DNA of 64,000 nucleotides from Candidatus Obscuribacterales bacterium (GTDB taxonomy: Bacteria > Cyanobacteriota > Vampirovibrionia > Obscuribacterales > Obscuribacteraceae): positions 32,494 to 96,493 of the forward strand of contig JAIELX010000120.1 of the NCBI GenBank assembly GCA_019752635.1. Reading direction: 5' to 3'. Under the pieces are notes generated by a model. The model searched no databases. It worked only from the letters and a program-made list of their open reading frames with translations, and was not told the DNA's origin. This document shows positions 54,855 to 62,720 of this stretch, in pieces. Numbering within the stretch: the stretch's first letter is position 1; every line of letters begins with the position of its first letter. A program made the translations under genes and the position numbers.

Positions 54855-55226
54855 ATGAAAAAGAGTTTCGCGCTGCTACTCAGCGTCGGCCTCATTACAG
54901 TGGCCCTTGGTGCTTGCGGAAGCGCCGAAAATAGGCGGATTGCTGAGAGAGAAAAACGTGCTGAAGAGCAAGTAGATAAGCAAAAAGAAGCTATCGATAA
55001 GAGCGCTGAGGCCAGGAAAGATAACCTGGAAGCCAAAGAAGAGTCGAAAAAGAAAGCGATTGATTCCGAGAAGAAGGCTTTAGATAGTGAAAGGAAAGCC
55101 TTGGAGAAGAAAACTGACGCTGCTAAGAAAAACATTGACGAAAGTGCCAAAAATCAGAAGGAAAAGTTGGACAACAAGTTGGACAACATGAAGGATGCCG
55201 CGGACGGCGAGAAAGACGGCAAGTAG
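54855..55226 (+). CDS. Coiled-coil lipoprotein
   Basis: 123 residues from ATG at 54855 behind GGAGGG. Lipoprotein signal with lipobox VALGACG (Cys23). The rest is an almost unbroken Lys/Glu/Ala/Asp coiled coil (EEQVDKQKEAIDKSAEARKD, KKAIDSEKKALDSERKALEK), rich in heptad-like repeats, ending in KDGK. It looks like a small outer- or inner-membrane tethered structural protein (Lpp-like in style only). Confidence 0.8.
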   Translation: MKKSFALLLSVGLITVALGACGSAENRRIAEREKRAEEQVDKQKEAIDKSAEARKDNLEAKEESKKKAIDSEKKALDSERKALEKKTDAAKKNIDESAKNQKEKLDNKLDNMKDAADGEKDGK

Positions 55227-55384
55227 TACTTCCGTCCAGGAGCGCAGTCGATGACAACTTCGATGAGCGGCTCCGGCACTACCGCTTGCAGCAGCTTACT
55301 GCTTGAACATTAAAATTCTTATGCCCGTGCATGTTGCGGTAAAGGTAGAATCTGACAGCACTTCAACCGGGACTTAGCTGCTGC

Positions 55385-57517
55385 ATGGTAGAGATGGGCG
55401 GTCTGAAGGGCGGTAGTGTCTGGAGGCTCGTAGATACTTTGTCGGCTGCCGTATCGAATTTTCCCAAGCTGCTCTTATGGATCGTCATTTCTTGCGTCGG
55501 AGCGGGCGGTCTGGCCGCGCTGGCTTTAGCGAAGAACGAGCATGTCAATGCCATGTGGCTCTTAACCGCAGCGCTTTGTTGTTTTGCCGCAGGCTACCGC
55601 TTCTACAGCAAATTTATCGCGGAACGAGTCTTCGAACTAGATGACAATAATCGCACTCCGGCGCACGAAGTGAATGACGGAAAGGACTTCGTTCCGACCG
55701 GAAAGTGGGTGATCTTTGGACACCACTTTGCGGCTATCGCAGGCGCGGGGCCACTGGTTGGACCTATTCTTGCCGCGCAGTTCGGTTTCCTTCCCGGCCT
55801 GCTCTGGATTGTTATCGGCGTTGTTTTTGCCGGTGCAGTGCAGGACTTTGTGATTTTGTGTTGTTCAATGCGGCGCCACGGAAAGTCTCTCGGGCAAATG
55901 GCCCGCGAAGAGATTGGACCCGTTGCCGGTGTAGTGTCGCTAATTGCTATCTTGTTCATCATGCTGATACTAATGGCGGTATTGGCGCTGGTGGTTGTAA
56001 AAGCACTCGCGGAGAGCGCCTGGGGCTCATTTACGCTGTTGATGACCGTGCCCATTGCGATGCTCGTCGGCTTCTACATTCGCAGCATCCGTCCGGGGCA
56101 AGTAAAGGAGGGGTCGATTATCGGAGTCGTGCTCACCCTTGTCGCCGTAGTCGCCGGCAAGTGGATCGCCGACGATCCTTCGATGAAGCTGTGGTTCACG
56201 CATGGTCCCGAAACGCTGGCCTACTCGATCATGACCTACGGTTTCATTGCCTCTGTACTGCCAGTTTGGGTGTTGCTGTTACCGCGAGATTATCTCTCCG
56301 CATATATAAAGATCGGCACGATTAGCTTGCTCGGATTAGGAATTGTTCTTGTTCAACCCGAGCTGAAAATGCCTGCTATGACAGTATTCACAACCACCGG
56401 CGAGGGACCGCTGTTCTCCGGCAATATTTTTCCGTTCTGCTTCATTACGATTGCATGCGGCGCCATCTCTGGCTTCCACTCGTTGGTATCATCCGGCACT
56501 ACTCCCAAAATGATCGATCGCGAATCGCATGCGCGTCCCATCGGTTATGGTGCAATGCTGTGCGAGGCCGCAGTGGGAGTGATGGCCATTATTGCCGCTG
56601 CATCACTTTTCCCCGGTCAATACTTCGCTATCAACAGCCCGCCTGGCGTAGTCGGGACCGACCCGATCGCTGCTGCTGCGACTATTAGTGGCTGGGGCTA
56701 CAGTGTGTCGCCCGATGAGATGAAAGCTCTTGCGCATAGCATAGGCGAGGAGAGTTTGTGGGGGCGCACTGGTGGCGGTCCTACCTTGGCCGTAGGGATG
56801 GCGGGTATTTTTGCTCGTTTTGCCGGCGGTGCTGCACAGTTGCCATTCTGGTATCACTTTGCCATTATGTTCGAAGCGTTGTTCATTCTCACATGTTTGG
56901 ATGCAGGCACAAGAGTGGGCCGATTCTTGCTGCAGGATTTCCTCGGCTTGATCTGGAAGCCGCTGGGACAAACTGGTTGGTACCCTTCGATAGTGCTATC
57001 TTCTGCAATGATTGTCGGCGGATGGGGCTACTTTCTCTATCAGGGCATCATCGACCCGCTGGGCGGAATCAACAGTTTGTGGCCGCTGTTCGGAATCTCC
57101 AATCAATTGTTGGCTGTGGTGGCACTTTGTGTCGGTACGACAATTATCATAAAAATGGGCAAGGCGAAGTACTCATTCGTGACGCTCGTGCCGCTCTGTT
57201 GGCTGCTGGCGGTCACTTTGACGGGCGGCTATCTGAAGTTGTTTGCTGCATCGCCGAAGCTTGGATTCTTAGCGCATGCGCATATGCTTGAAGGCAAGAT
57301 TGCTGAAGGGACATTGACCGCAGTGGAAATCGCAAAGAACCGTACGCTCATTTTCAACGACTATCTGGATGCTTGTGTTGGCGGTGGATTTTTGGTCCTC
57401 GTCATGATCGTTGTCGTCGCGGCTGTCCGCGCGTGGTTCCGCAAGACACCTGTTGCGCCACCAAGCGAACCTGTATCAATCTCCGGCACTGGTGATGGAC
57501 CAATGCGCTGCTGCTAG
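55385..57517 (+). CDS. cstA: Carbon starvation protein A (CstA family transporter)
   Basis: 710 residues, about 16-18 membrane helices. Family signatures: FVPTGKWVIFGHHFAAIAGA, GPLVGPILAAQFGFLPGLLW, GAVQDFVILCCSMRRHGKSL, HSLVSSGTTPKMIDRESHAR, IGYGAMLCEAAVGVMAIIAA, FEALFILTCLDAGTRVGRFL and LWPLFGISNQLLAVVALCVG. CstA proteins take up pyruvate or peptides. The start near 55385 gives a slightly long N terminus; no strong ribosome binding site is seen. Single gene. Confidence 0.94.
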   Translation: MVEMGGLKGGSVWRLVDTLSAAVSNFPKLLLWIVISCVGAGGLAALALAKNEHVNAMWLLTAALCCFAAGYRFYSKFIAERVFELDDNNRTPAHEVNDGKDFVPTGKWVIFGHHFAAIAGAGPLVGPILAAQFGFLPGLLWIVIGVVFAGAVQDFVILCCSMRRHGKSLGQMAREEIGPVAGVVSLIAILFIMLILMAVLALVVVKALAESAWGSFTLLMTVPIAMLVGFYIRSIRPGQVKEGSIIGVVLTLVAVVAGKWIADDPSMKLWFTHGPETLAYSIMTYGFIASVLPVWVLLLPRDYLSAYIKIGTISLLGLGIVLVQPELKMPAMTVFTTTGEGPLFSGNIFPFCFITIACGAISGFHSLVSSGTTPKMIDRESHARPIGYGAMLCEAAVGVMAIIAAASLFPGQYFAINSPPGVVGTDPIAAAATISGWGYSVSPDEMKALAHSIGEESLWGRTGGGPTLAVGMAGIFARFAGGAAQLPFWYHFAIMFEALFILTCLDAGTRVGRFLLQDFLGLIWKPLGQTGWYPSIVLSSAMIVGGWGYFLYQGIIDPLGGINSLWPLFGISNQLLAVVALCVGTTIIIKMGKAKYSFVTLVPLCWLLAVTLTGGYLKLFAASPKLGFLAHAHMLEGKIAEGTLTAVEIAKNRTLIFNDYLDACVGGGFLVLVMIVVVAAVRAWFRKTPVAPPSEPVSISGTGDGPMRCC

Positions 57518-57544
57518 GTTCTGCTCTTTCTTGTCGCCGGATTC

Positions 57545-59707
57545 CTAATTGGTAGGTAGAGCTGGCGCTAACTGAGGGTCTTGGGCGGGCACCGTATTGG
57601 GTGCTACGGGAGGCATGCCGTCCGCACCGGGAGTCGGAGCTGACGTTGGTTGACCGGTCGTGGTGCCGGGGGCGTAGCCATAGGGTGGAGGCGGAGCGTC
57701 TTCTTTTGGCGTTATTGGCACCAACTTCGGTATTCCGGGTGACAATGTTCCGCCTTCGTTGGTGCCGCTTGCAGAGGTGTTGTCTTCGTCTTCAGGCTTT
57801 TCAATTTTGGTTCTGCTCGGTGCGATGAATTGTCCCGATGCTGTCGGGTTTTTCTCATAGTAAGCAGTCATGAATGTTTTCCAGATCTTGGCCATGATTG
57901 TGCCGCCGGTTATGTTGTGTCCTGGAATAGCCAAGTTATCGTCATTGCCGCCCCAAAGCACGGCTACCGTGTCGGGAGTAAAGCCGCAGAACCAGATATC
58001 CTTGCCTTCATCGGCGGTGCCTGTTTTCCCTGCTACAGGGCGGTCAGGCAGCTTCGCTTGCGTACCCGTGCCTTTGTTCACAACATCTTGCAGCACGCTA
58101 ACTAGCTCTGCCACGGGCTCTGTATCGAATGCTTTGTCATACTTCGGCTCGATTGCCTGAACCACTTGTCCGCGGGTGTTTTCGATTTTTCGAATTACCT
58201 GCGGGCTAATCATTACACCGCCGCGAGCAAACGTCGAGTAAGCCCCGGCTAGTTCAAGCGGCGACACGGCAGACGTGCCCAACGATAATGATAAATTGGC
58301 GTCTAGCTTGGAGGTGATACCGCATAGGCGAGCCGTTTCGATGATGCTACCAACGCCAACTTGTTGTGCAACTTTTACCGAAGGCACGTTGCGCGAAAGT
58401 GCTAACGCGGTTCGAATCGGAATGCGCCCCATGAACTTGTGATCGAAGTTCTTCGGCTGCCAGAGCGGAAGTCCCCATCCTTGCTTGATGGTGATTGGTG
58501 AATCGTCGATGATGCTGTCCGGGGCATACGCGCGTTTTGCAAAGGCGCAAAGGTATACAAACGGTTTGAATGATGAGCCTGCCGTGTGCGGGTTTGTGGC
58601 GCGATTGAACTGGTTCTTCCAGAAGTCGCCGACACCGCCCACCAATGCAAGTACTGCGCCGTCCTTCACCTGAACGACTACCAGTGCGCCCTGGTTAACG
58701 CCCTTCGGCGCTTTCTTGATACCGTCGTTCAAGGTCTTCTCGGCGAGCTCCTGCACCGCCGGATCGAGGTTCGTGAATACTCTCAATCCTTGTTTTCGCA
58801 ACTCTGTTTGACTGAACTGATCACGAAGTTGCTCGAGCACATAGCTTATGTAGTATGGATACTTCTGAAGGGGGTCGATTCCCTTTTTGAACTTGAGCGT
58901 TTCTTTCAGCGCGGCATTCGCTTGTTTCTCCGTAACGTATCCATACTCGACCATCTTCTTGATGATTTCATGTTGGCGCGATATCGCCGCCTTACGATTT
59001 GCTTGCGTTGAAAGTTCCGATGGTGCTTTAACCAGACCCGCGATGAAAGCCGATTCCGCCAGGCTAAGTGAAGCCGCTGATTTGTCGAAGTAACGGAACG
59101 CCGCGCGCTCAATGCCGTATGCGTTGTTACCGAAATAAACCTGGTTCAGGTACAGTTCAAGAATCTTTTCCTTGGGGTAACGACGCTCAATCTCAAATGA
59201 AACTACGGCTTCTTTGACTTTTCGATCGATGTTGCGCCCGGCTTCCTGAAAAAAGATGTTTTTGACGAGCTGCTGCGTAATCGTGGAACCGCCTTCTACA
59301 ACTTGTCCGGCCTGTACGTTGGCGAGCATCGCACGACCAATGCTGAGCGGATTTATTCCATGGTGTTCGTAGAAGTGGTGATCCTCAGCCGCCAGCATCG
59401 CTTGCTGCATCTGCGGAGAAATCTGACCCAGCTTTACAACGCGGCGATCTTCGTCGCCCTCCACGGTGCAAACAAGGTGGTCGTATTTGTCGAAGACCTG
59501 GACTGCTTCGATCGGTTCGTAGCGTTCAAGAACTGCTATGTCGGGGACGTTCTGCACGTACTGCCATATCTTGGCTCCGACATAGCCGCCGCCTATGGCA
59601 ACAACTGCAAAAATCGACCAGAAGATAAATTGGAAAAAACGCCAGACAGGACCCCTCTTCTTATTAGGAGTCCTTGTCTTTTTATCCGGCTTCGTTCTTT
59701 TTGGCAC
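57545..59707 (-). CDS. Class A penicillin-binding protein (PBP1A-type)
   Basis: 720 residues. A basic cytoplasmic tail (MPKRTKPDKKTRTPNKKRG) and one membrane helix (FFQFIFWSIFAVVAIGGGYV) precede the glycosyltransferase 51 domain: AAEDHHFYEHHGINPLSIGR, GGSTITQQLVKNIFFQ, YPKEKILELYLNQVYFGNNA. The transpeptidase domain has AGSSFKPF (catalytic Ser), SRNVPS (SxN) and GKTGTADEGKDIWFCG (KTG). A Pro/Thr/Gly-rich tail of about 100 residues follows. It polymerises glycan chains and cross-links peptidoglycan. The gene starts 55 bases from the Xer gene on the same strand. Confidence 0.95.
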   Translation of the reverse strand: MPKRTKPDKKTRTPNKKRGPVWRFFQFIFWSIFAVVAIGGGYVGAKIWQYVQNVPDIAVLERYEPIEAVQVFDKYDHLVCTVEGDEDRRVVKLGQISPQMQQAMLAAEDHHFYEHHGINPLSIGRAMLANVQAGQVVEGGSTITQQLVKNIFFQEAGRNIDRKVKEAVVSFEIERRYPKEKILELYLNQVYFGNNAYGIERAAFRYFDKSAASLSLAESAFIAGLVKAPSELSTQANRKAAISRQHEIIKKMVEYGYVTEKQANAALKETLKFKKGIDPLQKYPYYISYVLEQLRDQFSQTELRKQGLRVFTNLDPAVQELAEKTLNDGIKKAPKGVNQGALVVVQVKDGAVLALVGGVGDFWKNQFNRATNPHTAGSSFKPFVYLCAFAKRAYAPDSIIDDSPITIKQGWGLPLWQPKNFDHKFMGRIPIRTALALSRNVPSVKVAQQVGVGSIIETARLCGITSKLDANLSLSLGTSAVSPLELAGAYSTFARGGVMISPQVIRKIENTRGQVVQAIEPKYDKAFDTEPVAELVSVLQDVVNKGTGTQAKLPDRPVAGKTGTADEGKDIWFCGFTPDTVAVLWGGNDDNLAIPGHNITGGTIMAKIWKTFMTAYYEKNPTASGQFIAPSRTKIEKPEDEDNTSASGTNEGGTLSPGIPKLVPITPKEDAPPPPYGYAPGTTTGQPTSAPTPGADGMPPVAPNTVPAQDPQLAPALPTN

Positions 59708-59761
59708 GGCCGCTCTAGGTCAGTACAGAATGCTTCAGAGGCTTATGCCGGTCATTATAAC

Positions 59762-60790
59762 TTAAGCTCGAGGATGGCTTGCGAGGTAGATTCGTCGCAA
59801 CCGTTCCATGCTGACGTGTGTATAAATCTGCGTTGTGCTGATGCTGCTGTGTCCTAGCAGGTCTTGCACCACACGCAGGTCTGCTCCGCCCTCGAGCAAA
59901 TGAGTAGCGAAACTATGACGCAATGTGTGCGGCGTGATTACTTTCGTTAATCCTGCCAAACGTGCGTACTTCAGAACGATGCGGTGTACCGAGCGCGTCG
60001 ACAGTGGTGTTGATTGGCGGCTGACAAACATGGGAGCGTCAGGAGCCGGTACCGGAGCGTCGGGCGCAGTCTGAGGCGTGCGTTCGGCGGCGGAGCGCGC
60101 ATCAATGTATCGACGCAATCTCGTAATCGCATTTTGGTTGAGCAGTACGACTCGCTCGCGGGAGCCTTTGCCGTACACGCGCATTTCCATGGCGTCGAAA
60201 TTGATGTCGCCGACTTTCGATGCGCTCAGTTCGCTAACGCGCATGCCGGTTGCATAAAGCGTTTCGAGTATTGCGCGATCGCGAATGCGACTGAGTGAGT
60301 CGGCATTCTCGTCGCCAACAGGCATATCCGTGGCGTCGAAGAGGCGTTGAACTTCTTCGCGATCAAGGCATGCTGGCAATCTGCGAGCCAGTTTCGGTCC
60401 ACGGACCAGCTTTGAAGGGTCTTCATCGATAAGCTGTTCGCGGCGCAGATAGCGGCAGAAGCTGCGGATGGCGGATACTTTCCGTACCACCGTTTGCCTG
60501 CTGTATCGGTCTTGTATGGAGCGAATGTAACCCTTGAGCATCTCTGCTTCGAGCTTACCGGACGAAGGATTCGAAGTCCCTTCGCTTTCGGTGGTGCTGT
60601 CAGCCGGAGGCGTACCTGGTAGTTCGCCTTCGATGAGCTGCCGCAGGTCGTTTACATACGCCCTGATTGTGTTTGCTGAGTAATTGCGTTCGAACTCAAG
60701 ATACTGGGCGAACTGGTCGATCCAGGTATGAGGTATTTGCTGAACTTGCGGAGTGTCCAAGAGCTTCCCGCTTTCTAGGCCTTTCGGCAA
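59762..60790 (-). CDS. XerC/XerD-type tyrosine recombinase
   Basis: 342 residues. The N-terminal SAM-like domain is broken by a low-complexity insertion of about 22 residues (PGTPPADSTTESEGTSNPSS, about 58-77), unusual for Xer. Another low-complexity stretch with PDAPVPAPDAP lies in the catalytic domain (about 240-250). The catalytic residues are complete: ATGMRVSEL (Arg), YGKGSRER (Lys), HTLRHSF (His, Arg), LGHSS (His) and YTHV (Tyr). Resolves chromosome dimers in most bacteria; only one Xer is visible here. It sits upstream of the PBP gene in one direction. Confidence 0.9.
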   Translation of the reverse strand: MPKGLESGKLLDTPQVQQIPHTWIDQFAQYLEFERNYSANTIRAYVNDLRQLIEGELPGTPPADSTTESEGTSNPSSGKLEAEMLKGYIRSIQDRYSRQTVVRKVSAIRSFCRYLRREQLIDEDPSKLVRGPKLARRLPACLDREEVQRLFDATDMPVGDENADSLSRIRDRAILETLYATGMRVSELSASKVGDINFDAMEMRVYGKGSRERVVLLNQNAITRLRRYIDARSAAERTPQTAPDAPVPAPDAPMFVSRQSTPLSTRSVHRIVLKYARLAGLTKVITPHTLRHSFATHLLEGGADLRVVQDLLGHSSISTTQIYTHVSMERLRRIYLASHPRA

Positions 60791-61133
60791 TGAGCGACAA
60801 ATTCATTATAAGACTCCGATCAGCTTTGTAAAGTACCAACGATCTATCCGGATTGTCAGGTGGCGCAAAGTCTTTCGGATTGATCGCCTTCTTCGGATCA
60901 CCTAAATATCAACTTTCGGCCCGAAAGACATACAGGCGTGTCATTTTGAGGTTTATGCAATTTTTCTTCCAAATTTTTTCCGAAAAAGGCTGTTTTTGCT
61001 TGGAAGTCGGCTGCTTTGCAACCGGGTCCGTTGATGTCTGTCCTTACAACCCGTATGCGTGATTCGGGTGATGTTTGCAATATTGTAGACAGGGGAATAA
61101 TGCAGTCGTGAGCGAGCTCGAGGTGGTCTTGGC
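60791..61133. other. Divergent intergenic region
   Basis: About 340 bases between the Xer gene and the 61134 gene. It is AT-rich around 60950-61010 (AATTTTTCTTCC, TTTTTGC), but no RNA or promoter is assigned. Confidence 0.4.
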
Positions 61134-61535
61134 ATGGTCAGTGAGTGGGAGAAGGAAGAGCTTGGCCGGCTGACGCTCAGGAATTTGAAAGCGGTTCCGC
61201 AGCAGGGCGAAGCGGGCAAGATGACACATCAGAATCTTCAGGCGCTCAAGGGCGCGCAGCAAAAAACCGATACGCGCGAAGTGAAGGTTCAGTCGTTTTT
61301 CAAGAGGCTTGTCGGCTCCTTGACGGGTGCGGTCAGCGGTATGTTCGCTTCCCCGCTCGATCGCAAAGGTGTTGATCCCTGCGAGGCATACGGGCACAAC
61401 TGGGTGTCGGGCACCAGCTGGGAAGGCGAGTTCCCGAAATGCCTCGACTGCCACAAACCTATTCGCGATGCCAGTGAACTGCGCGGCGCGATGACAAGGG
61501 AAGAGCGCGTTAAGTTCAAGCCAGGGCGCCGATGA
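61134..61535 (+). CDS. Hypothetical protein with Cys/His zinc-site-like tail
   Basis: 133 residues. N-terminal helix (WEKEELGRLTLRNLKAVPQQ), linker, then SFFKRLVGSLTGAVSGMF and a C-terminal VDPCEAYGHNWVSGTSWEGE-FPKCLDCHKPI with Cys and His spaced as in zinc-binding knuckles (DPCEAYGHNW, CLDCHK). The motif recalls the small YHNW-type or zinc-ribbon tails of uncharacterised proteins. Function unknown. tRNA-Sec lies downstream on the other strand. Confidence 0.65.
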   Translation: MVSEWEKEELGRLTLRNLKAVPQQGEAGKMTHQNLQALKGAQQKTDTREVKVQSFFKRLVGSLTGAVSGMFASPLDRKGVDPCEAYGHNWVSGTSWEGEFPKCLDCHKPIRDASELRGAMTREERVKFKPGRR

Positions 61536-61634
61536 ATTCGTTTGCGGTTGCCAACAGTTCCCTGTTTACGTTCTGGAGGCTTTCGTTTGAAGTATCCGGT
61601 GCGTTGAAAAGCAGGGTGCGTTGAAAAGTAGAAT

Positions 61635-61733
61635 TGGCGGGGACGCGTAGGAATCGAACCTACCCGGGACAGTTCTTATCTGCCCCACAACGGTTTTGAA
61701 GACCGTGCACCACACCAGCAGTGCTCCATCCCC
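61635..61733 (-). tRNA. selC: tRNA-Sec(UCA)
   Basis: On the minus strand a 99-base tRNA with CCA encoded: acceptor GGGGATG/CGTCCCC, D arm, anticodon stem ACGGT/ACCGT around CTTCAAA (anticodon TCA), a long variable arm (TGTGGGGCAG..CTGTCCCG) and T arm GTAGG-TTCGATT-CCTAC. The long variable arm and extended acceptor stem identify it as selenocysteine tRNA rather than Ser. One acceptor-base position is a mismatch. The host should therefore read UGA as selenocysteine at SECIS sites. Confidence 0.92.
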
Positions 61734-61766
61734 GTGCTGCTAATTTAAGCACAGTTCGCTGCTTAG

Positions 61767-62123
61767 TTACCCCGGGGACATCGGACCGGCGTTTCGGGCT
61801 TCCAGTTCGTTCTTTTGACGCTTGACCAGTTCGGTCAACGCCGAGAGCCGTGCATTGGTGGAGTATAGCTGGGTAAATGTGGTCATCAGTATGATCCCCA
61901 TGCACACATACACCGGAGTCGCATGTGCGCAGCTGCTACCAGGGCTCATACTTGCGCCGACAAGGTCGATTACTAGATAGAGTATTCCCATTCCCATGCA
62001 GACCCCTCCTATTCGTAGGTGGTCTCTCACAGGGATAGGAGCTGAGCTGATTCTCTCCATCAGTTCATCTTGAGACAACGCTTGCAACTGCTCGCGGAAC
62101 TTGTCACGAACTTGTGTCTTCAT
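61767..62123 (-). CDS. Small two-pass membrane protein
   Basis: 118 residues from ATG at 62123 behind GGGGGGGCAAA. A polar N-terminal helix (RDKFREQLQALSQDELMERI) is followed by two hydrophobic segments: IGGVCMGMGILYLVIDLVGA and VYVCMGIILMTTFTQLY. A charged helical end (ARLSALTELVKRQKNELEAR) follows. No family. Function unknown. Confidence 0.6.
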   Translation of the reverse strand: MKTQVRDKFREQLQALSQDELMERISSAPIPVRDHLRIGGVCMGMGILYLVIDLVGASMSPGSSCAHATPVYVCMGIILMTTFTQLYSTNARLSALTELVKRQKNELEARNAGPMSPG

Positions 62124-62620
62124 TTTGCCCCCCCGAGAATTCGATTCCACGATTATGGCGCTGCAATCTTGTCAAACTCCTGACTACGTTCGTTTGCATC
62201 GTAGTTTTGAACCGGACCGCAGTTCGCTAAAGTCCGTGATGCGCCAGTTCCTTTCCTCTCGCTTCAATTTTGTTTCGAAAGCCGTCGATTGAGACCCGGC
62301 TTCCTGACGATGGGGTGTTAAATGGCGATCATTTTTAAAATGGAACGACTTGCCGGTGGGTTGGTTCAAAAGGCACAAAGCAAGGGCATCCTCGGCGATG
62401 CAACCATCCGTGTGCACGCTTGAGCCTCACTTTGTACAGTTACTAAATGGCTTCACGCTGCCATTTGTCGTACGTCAATTTGCTGGTCTCGTTAAGATGC
62501 AAGAAGCTGGATGAGCGAGAATTAAGGACTGGAGAGCCAGGTTTAATGCGCCTTCGCGAACCATTAATTACGTTTAAGGTGGCGGCGGGGCTCAGACAGC
62601 CGTAATAACTAAAGATTTGA
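62124..62620. other. Gene-free stretch upstream of the rpoB promoter
   Basis: About 500 bases without a supported gene. In most bacteria rplJ and rplL lie directly upstream of rpoB; neither is present here. Confidence 0.6.
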
Positions 62621-62623
62621 TTA

Positions 62624-62652
62624 TTGACAGAAATACCTGGTGCTACGATAGT
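62624..62652 (+). promoter_or_regulatory. Sigma70-like promoter of rpoB
   Basis: TTGACA (62624-62629), spacer 17 bases, GATAGT (62647-62652). The -35 is perfect and the -10 matches 4 of 6. It lies about 70 bases before the rpoB start. Confidence 0.65.
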
Positions 62653-62720
62653 TCCTCATTCGTCGAATTTTCATAGAATGCGCTCCCTTGCTGGCGAAAA
62701 AGCGTTTTTAGAGGTAGTCA

